Shown here one piece after another: positions 10,786 through 21,944 of a stretch of DNA of 64,000 bases. A program made the translations under genes and the position numbers. This DNA is from Leguminivora glycinivorella (taxonomy: Eukaryota > Arthropoda > Insecta > Lepidoptera > Tortricidae). The notes beneath the pieces are model-generated. The model was not told the origin of the DNA, searched no databases, and saw only the letters and a list, made by a program, of their open reading frames with translations. The DNA is taken from NCBI RefSeq assembly GCF_023078275.1, contig NC_062994.1, positions 10,487,545 through 10,551,544 of the forward strand, read 5' to 3'. Within the stretch, counting starts at the first letter, position 1. Every line of letters starts with the position of its first letter.

Positions 10786-11443
10786 CAGGCGGAATATAAT
10801 AATGTGTCACATCTGATGGTGGACTTACTACTCTACGCGTAAATTACCGCTTCGCGCACTCCGCGCATCTGTCAGCTTGTGCAGAGTTTCCGTCTGGCAA
10901 CGTCGCCTATAGTACGTAGTACATATAACTCAATGAACGGAACGCACACAATCGCACCGTTTCGTTGGCAGTATACTGTAGATAGTGGCAGCTCCATCTA
11001 GTGACAATATGCAATAAAATTTAGGTAGCTCGATACTGTCGCGCGCAGGTTGTTCACGTTGTTGCGTCATAGTCAGTAGCAATATATTACGTGATATTAT
11101 TTCTTTGAAAATTTCTAAAATAATGCATTAAATTTGTGTTGTCATCGATGTTTGTATTTAATTTATAATGTACTTAATTTATGACGCTTCAAATACCTTT
11201 AAATCTAGTTGATAAAAAAATAATAATCGTCAATCGTGACACTTAGCGCCATCTATGACTTCTATTTGGAAATAATTTTGCACTGTTCCGGATGAGACCC
11301 CATGCTTCATACTAAGAATCGTACCTCGATTTTTTAGCGCCACCTATTAAATACTATCATAACTACACTGATGATGCCTACAATTTTTTTTTTTTCAAAA
11401 TCTGTATTGACGTGATATCATGTAATTAAAATAAAGAAATATG
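10786..11443. other. Intergenic DNA, no gene seen
   Basis: AT-rich with isolated GCGCCATCT motifs (about 11246). No exon-like open frame or terminal inverted repeat recognised. Confidence 0.4.
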
Positions 11444-11543
11444 TCATTTGATCTTATAAAAAACAAAAACACGCAAAAATATTTCGGGAAAATATGATTT
11501 TGGCCACTTCCAGGCTGCGAACAGCGCCATCTCGCCGTGTCTT

Positions 11544-11665
11544 GCGTGGGCGACGGTCGCGCGACCGTCGCCGTCGCGTCTCATACTTCCATATCGATAA
11601 GGTTTGATTTCGTATGCGTCGCATCGCCGTCGCGCGACCATCGCGCGACCGTCGCCCACGCAAGC
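11544..11665. mobile_element. GC-rich-ended MITE, about 122 bp
   Basis: CTTGCGTGGGCGACGGTCGC at the left pairs with GCGACCGTCGCCCACGCAAG at the right, with extra GGTCGCGCGACC self-complementary segments inside each arm. The core TCTCATACTTCCATATCGAT is shared with 1979-2135. Confidence 0.8.
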
Positions 11666-11679
11666 CACGGCGTTAAAAT

Positions 11680-12035
11680 CGAGGTTCCGCTCGCGACTGT
11701 TTCCTCCTTCAAAACTTAACCAATCGTAACTAAATTTGAGAATCTGAACAACAATAGATAATCTGTTTAGTTTTTGTGGCTAATTGTTACCAATTTTGAA
11801 TACCACACTTTTTTTACGCCATAATCAATAAGGCCGTTTTTGGAAATTTTTGATGGGCTCTAGCGTCTTTAAAAATATGAATATCAAAAAAATCAAAACT
11901 TTCCAACACAGATAAACATTATAATAATCTGTGTTGAAAAAATCATTGCTCTGTCTTCAAAAACCAGGGAGGAAATAGTCTAGAGCGTTTGTATGGAGAA
12001 TTGACACCTCCTGTATCGTCTTAAAGATGATGCTG
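11680..12035 (-). repeat. Repeat family X copy
   Basis: The reverse complement aligns along its length with 57165-58060: GAGGTTCCGCTCGCGACT at one end, AAAGCTAAAC-type and AACACAGAT-type internal segments, and TTTGTATGGAGAATTGACAC at the other end. It is uninterrupted here, whereas the other copy has an insertion of about 500 bp. Confidence 0.7.
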
Positions 12036-12136
12036 TTAATATTATACTTAGGCTTTAGAAACTATTATTATAGGCCTTAGATACTATTGTAATACCAATG
12101 GATTCAAATCAAAGGTCATCGGCGTAGGGAATCCCC

Positions 12137-12283
12137 TTAAGTGCATTTTCTTTCTCATTATCCGATCCGGTATCGGATGTAGGAAGGATATCAAAGGTAA
12201 TAATCAGACATGACGGCTTGTATGTATGGGATATCGGTACTACATCCGATATCGGATCGGATAATGTGAAAACGCACTAAGAC
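12137..12283. mobile_element. CCGATATCGG MITE, intact copy, about 147 bp
   Basis: The left arm contains CATTATCCGATCCGGTATCG and the right arm CGATATCGGATCGGATAATG, so the arms are complementary over about 40 bp. The left flank reads TTAA, which could suit a piggyBac-type target, but the right flank does not confirm it. Confidence 0.75.
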
Positions 12284-12700
12284 TTTCAGAAACTATGCTT
12301 TTTTAACCTACTACGCCTTAAGATGCTGACCTATTGTCTAATGATCAGTTCATATAAAGAAATTAACTAATCAATGATTCGATTTAATGATTCAATGATT
12401 ATATTTCTTTTCCCACGATGTTATCCTAGATGTACTATCAGTAATTATGGTTATTAATTACTTTTTGTTGTAGTTCAAACGGATTTGACTTATCTGCCAA
12501 GGATAGAGTTGAAAGAATAGAAATAGGCTAGTTGACTCTTTTTTAAAGTTCGTCTTTTATTATTACTTAGGTACTGTCCAATCAACCGAAAAAAATATCA
12601 CTAATTATATTTTATTATGACTTACAAACAGCAAAAAATATTTTTAAACAATACTTTTAAGTAATCAGGCAAAAACAGCATCAGCCATGTCATCTACATA
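12284..12700. other. Intergenic DNA, no gene seen
   Basis: AT-rich. No open frame or repeat terminus recognised. Confidence 0.4.
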
Positions 12701-13157
12701 GGGGGCGTCCATTAATCGCGTCATACGTTTTTGGCTTATTTTAGACCCCCCCCTCCCCCATGGTGATCTTTGGTGATATTTTCAGGACCCCCTCCCCCCC
12801 TGGCCAATATGACGTGTAATTTTTTGGCAACTTAAGTAAATTTTTTTCCAACCCACGAATCAACCAAATCTTGGCGCGAAATTCAAATTTTCTATGAGAA
12901 TTAAACCTTTAAGGTTCCGTACCTCAAAAAGGAAACCACTGAACCGAAACAACTGAACCGATTAACTTGTTTGGCACACATATGTAAACTTGTGACCCAA
13001 AGACGGGCATGTAATTTAAATAAAATAAAAAAACAACTATATGTATTAGGGACCACTTTTGGGGGGTAAAAGTGAAAATTAGAAATCAAAGTTTTTTGAA
13101 ATAGTTTTTTAGCGTGTTACATATCAAATGAAAGAGCGTTAATTGGGCCATTTTTTT

Positions 13158-13984
13158 AGGGTTCCGTACCTCAAAAGGAAAAAACGGAACCCTTATAGGA
13201 TCACTTTGTTGTCCGTCTGTCCGTCCGTCCGTCCGTCTGTCAAGACCCTTTTTCCCAGGAACGCGTGGAGGTATGAAGCTGAAATTTATATCAATTACTC
13301 AGGTCTACTGTCCCTTGAAGCTGTGAAAAAATCAAACTTCTAAGCCAACGCAATCAAAAGATACAGCCGTTTATGCCGCAAATTTTCGACACTTGCAAGG
13401 GAATCAAAACCTACAGGGTGCTTCCCGTGAACTCAGAATCTTGAAATTTGGTACGAAGCAACGTCTTATAGCATAGATAAAGGAAAAATTACGAAAAACC
13501 ATAAATTTTTAGTTACATCACATAATATATTTTTTTTTAATAATTTTAACCTTACTACCCATTTCCTCATAAACGCGTAGAGGTATTAAATTGAAATTCA
13601 TACCAAATACTCAGGTCTATAATACCTTTAAGCTGTAACAAAATCAAACTTCTATGTCAACGCAATCAAAAGAAACAGCAATATAAGCTGCATATTTTGA
13701 AACTCGCAAGTACTCGCAAGGGAATCAAAACCTAAAGGGTACTTCCAGTCGACCTAGAATCTTGAAATTTGGCATGAAGCAACGTTTTATAGCACACATA
13801 AAGGAAAAATTCCGAAAACTTTAAATTTTTAGTTACATTACAAAATATATATTTTTAGGGTTTTTAATAAATATAAACTTATTACTTTTTTCCTCATGAA
13901 CGCGTAGAGCTATCAAGTTGAAATTCATACGTTTGTACGGAACCCTCGGTGCGCGAGTCCGACTCGCACTTGGCCGGTTTTTTC
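13158..13984 (+). repeat. GGTTCCGTA dispersed repeat, long copy
   Basis: Starts GGGTTCCGTACCTC, includes a (GTCC)n microsatellite (about 13209-13240), and ends TACGGAACCCTCGG, a GCGAGTCCGACTCGC palindrome and CTTGGCCGGTTTTTT. Its ends correspond to the copy at 47211-47760. An internal sequence is imperfectly duplicated (about 13255-13500 versus 13565-13830). Confidence 0.7.
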
Positions 13985-14279
13985 AAAGTTGTCTACCCCA
14001 CTTTTTTTTATTTGGAATTTTTTATGTGCTTTCCACTCAGAATCGCGAGCTCTTTCAATCCTAATAGGAGTAAAAAAGTGTCCCAAGGTTTTTCTCTATT
14101 CCGTTACCATATTTTCATACATTTTGTATGGCGGTAACGGAATGGAAGGTCTAAAAAAAATATGGAAATCTTGGGACATTTTTTTCTCCTATCATGATCA
14201 AAAGACCTCGCGATTCTGAATATGAATCGCGTAAAAAATACCCATGTTCCAAAAAAAGTGGGGTGGACAACTTTGAAAA
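13981..14279. mobile_element. Foldback MITE, about 300 bp
   Basis: CAAAGTTGTCTACCCCACTT at the left end pairs with AAGTGGGGTGGACAACTTTG at the right. The inner segments CCATATTTTCATACATTTTG and their complements also pair. A related core occurs at 48866-49072. Confidence 0.75.
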
Positions 14280-14997
14280 AAATGGCCCTTATACGTATTT
14301 CAAAGATATATGTTTTTAATAATTTTCAGTCAAGTAATTTTCAAGTAATTTAAGAAAACAGGCAAAAATGACCATTCCCTTATCTCGTAAACTAATTAGC
14401 ATAAAATTTTCAAAAAAATACCCGAGATAGCCTTTAATGTATAGATTACAATAAAACCTATTAGAAATATATAGTCAAGACTAAATTGGACTTAAAAGAA
14501 AAAACTCAAATTACGAATTTCTATGATTCCGCCAACGTCAAGGTTTAGGAAGGCACGCGTTTTTTGAAGACAGTTGGCCGGTGAGCTCTACATTTGTCAA
14601 ATTTGCCGCCTTTTTTCAGTGCGATTATTAGGTTGACCGTCTATAACAGACTGTCCGTGTACACGTGATGAGGGCAAACTAAAAAAATCTTTGAGAATTA
14701 AACATAACTGACTGCACACAGCTCTTTTTTTCTCACTTGATGGTCTCATCGGATGATCAGCGCTGGAAGTCACCAGCAACACGCTGAGATGAGGCCATTT
14801 CGTGGCACTTCATTCCTTTCTGTTTGTGTTGTAATGTGTAATTAATCTTGACTGTTCACGAATAAATTATATTCTATTCTATTCTGTTCTCTTTGCACTG
14901 CACAACGCAAGTTCTGACTGTAAAAGTTGATATAAAATAGCTCAGAAATATGATTTTTTCTTTACGTTAGTGTAACAAAAAAAATACACGTGATATG
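14280..14997. other. Interior of the 2.4-kb TIR element
   Basis: AT-rich DNA with a (TATTC)n tract at about 14866-14893 preceded by AATAAATTATA, resembling a retroposon tail. No gene. Confidence 0.4.
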
Positions 14998-15092
14998 TTC
15001 CTAACCCCCCCAACCCCCATGGTGATATTTGGTGATTTTTTCATGACCCCCTCCCCCCCCTATGCAGTATGACGCGATTAATGGACGCCCCC

Positions 15093-15510
15093 ATACCTAT
15101 ATTCTGTGAATGAAGTCATTCAGTGCGAAAACAACTGTTTCTGACACTTTAAGTACGAGGCATAAAGGTCATTATGGTAGTGAATCTTTTGACATGAATT
15201 CTATGACGACCGACAGCGTTTTCGGTGGCCAAAATTTAAAAAAATTATTCACATTTTTTGATTAAAAATACGTAGTCATCGTACACATTTAATACCCAAA
15301 ATCATTAAATATTGGTTTCTTATGTAAAATATTACTGAAGACTATCATTTATTGTGCCAAATTATATTATATGAGTCTAGTGGCCTATTGACTGCTTGTA
15401 TGTATGTACAGTCAGAATCAATTGTAGGTAATGCATGAAACAATGCACTAAAAGTATCAGTGTGCGAAACCGAATGCACAAACGATCACGAAACGTTTAC
15501 GATGATAATA
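15093..15510. other. Intergenic DNA, no gene seen
   Basis: AT-rich. Nothing recognised. Confidence 0.4.
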
Positions 15511-15932
15511 TACAGAGTGTAACAAAAATGGTGGTGATCCGTTTAAGGGCGTACTCAGTATCGTATTCTTATCAGGATGGCTAGCCGAATGGCACAATCG
15601 CTCACGAAACGCTCACGAAACGAAGCGCTAGTAGATATCTATCTCTATCGCGCTTGCGTATTGGCGCGACAGAGCCAGCGGCGTATCGCTTTCGTTTGGC
15701 GTCGGAGAAATGCCATTCGGCTACGGGGCCAGGAAAAAGTAGAAGAAAATTTTTTTTTCGCTAAAAAAATTTTCACTTTTGTATGAGCCGAGCCGCGCGA
15801 ATCGGTCGAATCTCCATACAAAGATAAAAAATTTTTTTGCAAAAAAAAAATTATTATCCTACTTTTTCCTGATGAGAATACGATACTGAATACGCCCTTA
15901 AACGGATCACCACCATTTTTGTTACACCCTGT
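15511..15932. mobile_element. Foldback TIR element with nested MITE
   Basis: TACAGAGTGTAACAAAAATG at the left and CATTTTTGTTACACCCTGTA at the right. Complementarity continues through GTGGTGATCCGTTTAAGGGC. The element is interrupted by a second MITE at 15582-15723. Confidence 0.85.
15582..15723. mobile_element. TAGCCGAATGGCA MITE (nested)
   Basis: Ends TAGCCGAATGGCA and TGCCATTCGGCTA are inverted. The interior ATCTATCTCTATCGCGCTTG is shared with 44413-44556 and the partial copy at 15946-16050. Confidence 0.8.
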
Positions 15933-15945
15933 ATCTCTAATATCG

Positions 15946-16050
15946 TAGCCATCTATCTCTATCGCTCTTGCGTATTGGCGCGACAGAGCCAGACTACCTT
16001 TCTGTGGCATTTCGATTTCGTTTCTCGTCGCAGAAATACCATTCGACATC
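15946..16050. repeat. Partial TAGCCGAATGGCA MITE
   Basis: Shares CTATCTCTATCGCTCTTGCG and TTGGCGCGACAGAGCCAG with 15582-15723 but lacks a clean left terminus. Confidence 0.65.
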
Positions 16051-16082
16051 CAGAACTTTCCTAAATATAGATACCTACCTAA

Positions 16083-16318
16083 ACTAGCTTACGCCCGCGG
16101 TTTCACTCGCGTTAAATATCGAAAATTCCGGAATGCTCCATACAAACTTCCACCCCCATTTTAGGGAAGTGGGGGGTTAGAAAGAGATAAAAAGTAGCCT
16201 ATGTCACTCTCCATCCCTTCAACTATCTCCACTTAAAAAATCACGTCAATTCGTCTGCGAAAGACGGACAAACTTGCAGACACACTTACTTTCCCATTTA
16301 TAATATTAAGTAAGTATG
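16083..16318 (-). mobile_element. Lep1-like Helitron derivative
   Basis: The minus strand ends GCGTAAGCTAGT after a GC hairpin and begins near CATACTTACTTAATATTATA. It has an extra 50-60 bp (TTCCACCCCCATTTTAGGGA on the plus strand) also seen at 20380 and 24950, marking a subfamily. Confidence 0.75.
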
Positions 16319-16323
16319 GCTTT

Positions 16324-16757
16324 GACATACATACATACATATAATCACGCCTGTATCCCACATCTCAAATCTTTAACTGTGTACAAATAAATGTAATTGA
16401 GAACTGAGGAAGAGCGGGGCTTCCTGTCACAGGTATTATACCTCTATAAATACTTATTTACTAGGAAGTCTCAACCTGCGAGTGTTATGTTGTAAATTAG
16501 TTTATGAAATAAATGCTTTTTGATTTTTTGATTTTTGATTTTGATCCCATAAAGGGGTAGGCCGAGCACATGAACTACTAAGTTTTAGTGCCACTCTTGG
16601 CAAAAAGGGGTTGAAAGAAATCCAAATTGTGACATTGCAGTGACAGGTTGCCAGCCTCTCGCCTACGCCACAATTTAACCCATATCCCACAGTCGACTTC
16701 TACGACACCCACGGAAAGAAAGGGGGTGGTGAAATTCTTAACCCGTCACCACACGGG
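16324..16757 (-). mobile_element. SINE-B copy split by a LINE 3' end
   Basis: The tail (ATAC repeats, then AATCACGCCTGTATCCCA) is at 16326-16360 and the body (CATAAAGGGGTAGGC to AACCCGTCACCAC) at 16544-16757. Between them, 16362-16543 is an unrelated retroposon 3' end (GGGCTTCCTGTCACAGG) finishing in a (TTTTTGA)n tail. This is a nested insertion. Confidence 0.7.
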
Positions 16758-16760
16758 CAC

Positions 16761-16987
16761 ACCTCGGACACTGGCGATAAAATATATGAAAGAGGCGCGT
16801 TCCTATCACACAGTCTAAGCTCGTGTAGGTGAACGCGTACCATGCTTGTATGAGTGACATATGACAGGTCGACTGTTCGCGTTTCTGACAGGCGGTAACT
16901 GTGAGGTAACCGAGAGGGGGTAGGCGGCACTTTCAGCGGGGAGCGGGAGTGGCCATACTGTACGATAGTACTCTTTATTATACTGTG
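16761..16987 (+). mobile_element. 227-bp dispersed element, family P
   Basis: Starts near ACACCTCGGACACTGG and ends CTTTATTATACTGTG. The flanks are ACACGGGC at the left and ACACGGGT at the right, a 7/8 match to an 8-bp target duplication. The same element is at 26826-27052, 27356-27584 and (minus) 60213-60436, with a 3' fragment at 40853-40926. Confidence 0.75.
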
Positions 16988-17208
16988 ACACGGGTAATGG
17001 ATTTAACGCAGTAATAAAAGACACTAGTGCGGATAATAAGTGAACTAACAGGAAAGCAATCCATACTTAATCGGCAGCCACTGAACTAATTAATTTGTAC
17101 TATTGACTATTGTTTCTGAACACGCGAACCATACCAAGAAAAAATGTCACGTTTGTCTATAAGCATTATGCGTGGTCGTAGATCGTTTAATAGATGTAGC
17201 ATTTTTAT

Positions 17209-17345
17209 ACCAAGGAGAATAGGCTACTTGCCTCCTAGTCAAATCAGCTTTTTTTTAAGAAATGTCAAAACGAATTTGAACGACTTGCTAATATGGAATT
17301 AATATGAAATCGAATTGAGTGACGTCACGGTCAATTCAGTTACTT
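17209..17345 (+). repeat. Dispersed repeat (inverted copy at 59105-59230)
   Basis: Both copies contain GACGTCACGGTCAATTCA or its complement, the sequence around AAATCAGCTT, and a TAATATGGAATT-like segment. Only two copies in the window. No ORF. Confidence 0.6.
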
Positions 17346-17480
17346 TATATATTTCTACCTGACTTATTAAATAGAAATTTGATTTAAAAATAACTTCTGT
17401 CCATGTTTTCTTATTATTATCTGATGCTTTATTTCGTGCATGATATAAAATATTTTATTTTAAGAATAGTCAAGTTCTAA

Positions 17481-17858
17481 GTGTTTTTATGGAATTCCGT
17501 TAACTTCGGCATATAGTTAGGTCTATTATAGGAAACAGAATGGCATTGTTAGTTTTCTTAAATTCGTATTTTTTTTCTAAAAAAAACCATACACCTGCGA
17601 TAGATGTACATTACATCAATTGCTGTTGAGAAACGGGCTTTACAATTAACTCACACTAAGTGTCAAAATTATGACATGTCAATCGCATATCGAACACACA
17701 AAGCCCGTTTCTTAACAGCAATTGATATACACATACATTTATCGCAGGTGTATGGTGTTTTTCAGAAAAAAGTTATGAATTAAAAAACTAACTATGCTAT
17801 TCTGTTTCCTGTAACGGACCTAACTATATGCCGAAGTTAACAGAATTCAATAAAACAC
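17481..17858. mobile_element. Foldback element with about 160-bp arms
   Basis: GTTAACTTCGGCATATAGTT in the left arm pairs with AACTATATGCCGAAGTTAAC in the right, and CAATTGCTGTTGAGAAACGG pairs with CCGTTTCTTAACAGCAATTG near the centre. Nearly the whole 378 bp is a long imperfect palindrome. A fragment of the outer end recurs at about 38930-38968. Confidence 0.85.
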
Positions 17859-17987
17859 AGTGTATAGAAAATTGCTTATTTTTTATTAAGCAGCAACAGC
17901 AAAGCAACGTCTGGGAACGCTATAGCGAAGAATGCACCTTATAGGTAAATGTCGCTAATGTCGCTATACGCCACCATAGGCGTTTAT

Positions 17988-18172
17988 CAATGAGGAGGCA
18001 CGGCACACTGACATTTTATCCCACCAGGCGGCGCCTGTGCAAGTGTCTAGGCATGTCACTGTCATTCATATGTGAGAGAGAGAAAAAAAACCATATTGTC
18101 GCTCTCACGTGTGAAATTCTTTATCTGTGCAATGGATTAATAGGGTGGCGCCATGTGTCATAACCTTTTGCA
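17988..18172 (+). mobile_element. GAGGAGGCAC MITE copy
   Basis: Shares TTTATCCCACCAGGCGGCGC-type sequence, GTGTCTAGGCATGTCACTGT and the right-hand CTGTGCAATGGATTAATAGG with 43739-44327. The right terminal repeat is degraded here. Confidence 0.65.
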
Positions 18173-18257
18173 AGGCATGGAAAAGTTTTCACACATTACA
18201 ATCACACATCCAGCATGAATCTGTGGCTAAGCTGGTCATATCGACCATATAGGGACT

Positions 18258-18386
18258 GGAGGGCGATTTTTGAATCTCGCATACGGGATTTTGACACTAA
18301 AATACCGGTTGAAAACGGTGACTTGCTTATTATTTTCAGTGACAATTTTCTGAATTCGAACGCGTGAGACTCAAAAATCGGCCCGC
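18258..18386 (+). mobile_element. 129-bp MITE, GGCGATTTTTGAATCTCG family
   Basis: GGGCGATTTTTGAATCTCGC at the left is an imperfect inverted match of GCGTGAGACTCAAAAATCGG at the right. Two more copies of the same length lie at 19602-19730 (plus) and 26301-26429 (minus). Confidence 0.8.
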
Positions 18387-18429
18387 TGCTCCGAGAAAAC
18401 AGACTACATAACGCCACGTGGGATTTTTT

Positions 18430-18537
18430 TTAATTTATTTAAATAAATGAAAAAATGAAATAACTGAAAAAATGAAATAAATGAAAAAATGAAATAAATG
18501 AAAAAGATTAAATAAATGAAAAAATAAATAAATATTA
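18430..18537. repeat. Simple repeat (AAATGAAAAAATG)n
   Basis: Degenerate units of AAATGAAATAAATGAAAAAA repeated about five times. Confidence 0.85.
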
Positions 18538-18625
18538 TAGGCCATTATTACACAGGTTGACTGAGCCACACGGTAAGCTCAAGAAGGCTTGTGTTATGGG
18601 TACTCAGAAAACGATATATATTACA
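18538..18625 (-). mobile_element. SINE-A 3' fragment
   Basis: The reverse complement matches the 3' half of the tRNA-derived SINE (TGAGTACCCATAACACAAGC then CTTACCGTG and AGTCAACCTGTGTAA). Confidence 0.7.
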
Positions 18626-18629
18626 AGAA

Positions 18630-18775
18630 AGAAACAACCCGGCAAACTTCAAATCAAGAGTGAACAGGCATCTTCTGGGCGAGCTCACTCCATCGTAGGC
18701 CACGTCTTTGACTTGGGCTAGCCTGTGGCCAAGAGTAAGCCCATTTATAAAAATAAAAAAAGAATTACGGTCTTT
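18630..18775 (+). pseudogene. C-terminal fragment and 3' UTR of a LINE
   Basis: An open frame of 18 codons ending at TAG 18696-18698 encodes NFKSRVNRHLLGELTPS, which I recognise as the carboxyl end of a lepidopteran non-LTR element ORF2. It is followed by about 70 bp ending in A-rich sequence. A minus-strand copy of the same end is at 43863-43980. The element is 5'-truncated and cannot encode an active protein. Confidence 0.6.
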
Positions 18776-18983
18776 TACAAAAATATATAAGTAAGTACAT
18801 AGTATTTTTAAATCTAAACCTGGAGTTTCATTTATGTTTTAAATATAATGGAGTACAAAACAGTGAGTAACAAATTTTACCTTATAAATCTATTACACTA
18901 AGATAACAATAACTTTAGTGATGCTTATGCAATTCATTTATCTAGAATAAATGTGCTTAAAGGAAAATCAGTAGCTTGAAGGA

Positions 18984-19170
18984 ATCCGTACTAATATTAT
19001 AAATGGGAAAGTGTGTGTGTCTGTTTGTTTATCCGTCTTTCACGGCAAAATGGAGCGACGAATTGACGTGATTTTTTTAAGTGGAGATAGTTGAAGGGAT
19101 GGAGAGCGACATAGGCTACTTTTTTGTCTCTTTCTAACACGAGCGAAGTCGCAGGTAAACAGCTAGTAGC
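18984..19170 (+). mobile_element. Lep1-like Helitron derivative
   Basis: Runs from CGTACTAATATTATAAATGG to AAACAGCTAGT with the hairpin CACGAGCGAAGTCGCAGG before the end. A full-length copy of the roughly 187-bp form. Confidence 0.8.
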
Positions 19171-19601
19171 ATATAAGTAAATTAATTTAAATAATATCAT
19201 CTGAAAGCACGTTTAATGGAGACAACATTACAATTGAATACTTATATCAATTGCTTGAAGTTTTACATTATTGTTAAATAGTCATCAATTTTGTTTTATA
19301 AGGTGTGATATTGGTAGTGTCTATCGGAGGAAATCTATGTACCCGGCTATTTTCATGTTTGCCCTTGTCACAAAACTCAGCTCTAACAGTTTGTAAATAA
19401 GGCTTTTATTACTATTTTTTTCATTTAGATTGTATTACGTGTTTATTACACACAAATTGAAATAATGTACAATGTATAGTACCTAATGATCGGAACCGCC
19501 GAATGAAGCATTTCAGTATAACTGTCGGTTGACGAGTTATTGAATAATTAATATTTATTGGATATCTGCACGATTGGTGTATTGCCGCCCAATGTACAAT
19601 C
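19171..19601. other. Intergenic DNA, no gene seen
   Basis: AT-rich. Nothing recognised. Confidence 0.4.
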
Positions 19602-19730
19602 GGAGGGCGATTGTTGAATCTCGCATACGGGATTTTGTCACAAAAATACCGGTTGAAAACGGTGACTTGCCTATTATTTTCAGTGACAATTTTCTGAATT
19701 CGAACGCGTGAAACTCAAAAATCGACCCGC
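19602..19730 (+). mobile_element. 129-bp MITE, second copy
   Basis: Same ends and interior (TACCGGTTGAAAACGGTGAC) as 18258-18386, with a few substitutions. Confidence 0.8.
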
Positions 19731-20379
19731 AGATGTACATTTGGTTGCAATGTAATTTCTACTTTCATGTAAACAAATAAATTAAAATTTCTTTTGTTTC
19801 TTCAATTTTTCGAACAAATGAAACTCAACTTAATTTCAAGTAGGTTTTAATACCTAGAATAAATGAATGAATGAATGAGACTTGAATGAATGAATGAGAC
19901 TTTATTCGAAACACATTTAAAACAACATCAAAGTAGGCTTAAATCTAGGAAAATGAATGAAGTTACAGTGCTGAGGATGGTTTCGGAAAAGGATAACATT
20001 CAGCATTTGTCGCGGCACATTGATAGTGTTACGACGCTGATTTTCAGTGTACCCAGTGAAACTTAGAACAAACACATAACAACAACACAAAACGTAAAAA
20101 GCAGAGCAAAACAGAATCAAAAACCCTTAGCAAAAATTTTGTATGGCGGGCGTTACGAGGTTACATAGTGTCTATCACAAAGACGTGTGTCTTTATTCGT
20201 ATGGTCATGTTAGTGAAGGCGTTTTGCGCGTCAACGCGAATGACACACTTACGTACGTAATATTGTGAAGAATGTGTGCTGTGTTGCCGGAATTATGTCA
20301 TTTTTCACAATTTTTAGCGGTTGATAGAATTCGTCTCACATTTATTAAAGTAAATAAGGTAATCTGTCGATTTAAGCAA
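19731..20379. other. Intergenic DNA with (AATG)n tracts
   Basis: Tetranucleotide AATG runs at about 19861-19900. Otherwise AT-rich with no gene or terminal repeats recognised. Confidence 0.45.
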
Positions 20380-20810
20380 CTAGCTTTTGCCCGCGGCTTC
20401 GCTCGCGTTAAATTCGAAAATTGCTGAGTGCTCCATACAAATCCCCCCCCCCCCCATTTAAGGAAAGTGGGGGGTTAGAAAAAAAACAAAAAGTAGCCTA
20501 TGTCACTCTCCATCCCTTTAACTATCTCCACCTACAAAATCACGATCATCATCATCATACAATCATACAATCACGCCTGTATCCCATATAGGGGTAGGCA
20601 GAACACATGAAACTACTTAAGTTTCAGTGCCACTCTTGGCAAATAAGGGGTTGAAAGAAAACGAAACTGTGACATTGCAGTGACAGGTTACCAGCTTCTC
20701 GGCTACGCCACAATTTAACCCATATCCCATAGTCGCCTTCTACGACACCCACGGGAAGAAAGGGGGTGGTGAAATTCTTAACCCGTCACCACACAGGCAA
20801 AATCACGATG
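20380..20810 (-). mobile_element. Lep1-like copy interrupted by SINE-B
   Basis: The minus-strand 3' part (ending CTAGT at about 20380) runs to AAAATCACGAT at 20536-20546. The SINE-B at 20547-20798 follows, and AAAATCACGAT is repeated at 20799-20809. The rest of Lep1 is missing after the duplication. It carries a run of C residues at about 20443-20455. Confidence 0.7.
20547..20798 (-). mobile_element. SINE-B with 11-bp target-site duplication
   Basis: Flanked by AAAATCACGAT on both sides. On the minus strand the element runs from a GTGTGGTGACGGGTTAAG-like head to a GGGATACAGGCGTGATTG end and a tail. The perfect duplication within Lep1 sequence proves insertion by a target-primed (LINE-type) mechanism. 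Confidence 0.85.
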
Positions 20811-20814
20811 TAGT

Positions 20815-21000
20815 GAAAAATGCTGTGTTTCACTCAATGGCAAAATGTGTTTAACTTTCGTGCCTTGAAATCTATGTAGGTACGCGGTAAATTCCACTTT
20901 ATGAACCACTCGCTACGCACCTTATTGGAATCTTTCGCTTGCTTGGGCATTAACGAGTACAACGAATATAAACAGTAACTTTGCAACTACAAGGCTTTAC
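20815..21000 (-). repeat. Family H copy
   Basis: Contains TGTGTTTCACTCAATGGCAA and the AATCTTTCGCTTGCT segment in the same order as 33145-33306. Confidence 0.6.
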
Positions 21001-21944
21001 AAAAAACAATAAATTTTCGGCATTTTTTTCCGCCCTTTTCTTCAAATGCAAAAACTAGCAATAGCGCCATCTACAATAATACTGTGGAAACAGATGGAGG
21101 TTATTGACCTCTTTGACAATGTCAGTTTTGACATTAGTATAGTACGTTCGAAACTTATCGTCTGGACACTAAATCTCCCCCATTAAAAAATAAGTATTGT
21201 AATTAAATATCCAAAAAGAACAATTTTAATGTACAAAACAGAGTTTTTATCTTATAGAATTACAATTTAGGTAAAAAATTCTAATTGTAAGTTTATTTAA
21301 AATATTAAATCGTTGTGTAGCGCGATTATGTTTATGGTTTCTGAACGTACCGTAATCGAATATTTTGCTTTTACTAAACATTGTGATGTTTTCGCCGTTT
21401 AGATAATCAAAACTCAGTAATTCAATTGTTTTTATTAGTAGTAATTATTTGTGTACAGTGTTTCATGAGTTGTGTTATAAGTCAGAACCAAGCCGCTCCA
21501 TACGAAATGCAGGATTTTATTGACTACATTACTCGTATACTTAATATTTTTGTATAGAGGACATCGGTGTATGTCATAATCATACAAAGTTAAACGCAAT
21601 ATTAAGGTCATATTAAGATAAACAATATGTAAAGAAGATTGAATAATAAGTAAGAGTCAAGTAGGTAAGTACCAGGGTATTTTTCTTAGTTATAGAAAAC
21701 ATCTAGCGTAAAATAATTTTATTAACATGTCGAATACTTTCTTAGAACTTTCGTGAGTTATATTTATAATATTTGTTAAGCGCTGCTCAGTACTCACAAT
21801 TTATTTTGATCTTTTATTGACTAAACAAAAGGTTCAAAAGCAAAACAAATACTTAATAAAATATACTAAAGATGCTTACTTTTTTTGAGTTGCAATGGAA
21901 GGTCAAATTGGCAGTGACAGTCAGCTGTTTACATAGTTGTTTTT
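21001..21944. other. Upstream region of the F-box gene, no exon recognised
   Basis: AT-rich, with one AGCGCCATCTACAA motif at about 21063. The promoter and any 5' UTR exon of the gene starting at 22371 may lie here, but no core promoter element is distinctive enough to call. Confidence 0.35.

Larger units (their letters stand above)
12701..15092. mobile_element. 2.4-kb TIR element carrying other repeats
   Basis: GGGGGCGTCCATTAATCGCG at 12701 is matched by the inverted CGCGATTAATGGACGCCCCC at 15073-15092. Inside both ends is a related C-rich subterminal zone with CCCATGGTGAT. Flanking ATA on both sides could be a 3-bp target duplication. No transposase ORF is visible. The inside holds a GGTTCCGTA repeat and a foldback MITE, so it is non-autonomous and composite. 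Confidence 0.65.

Noticed and set aside
15645..16049. Open frame of 134 codons, minus strand
   Set aside because: It crosses the boundary between a foldback element, its nested MITE and a partial MITE, so it cannot be one gene.
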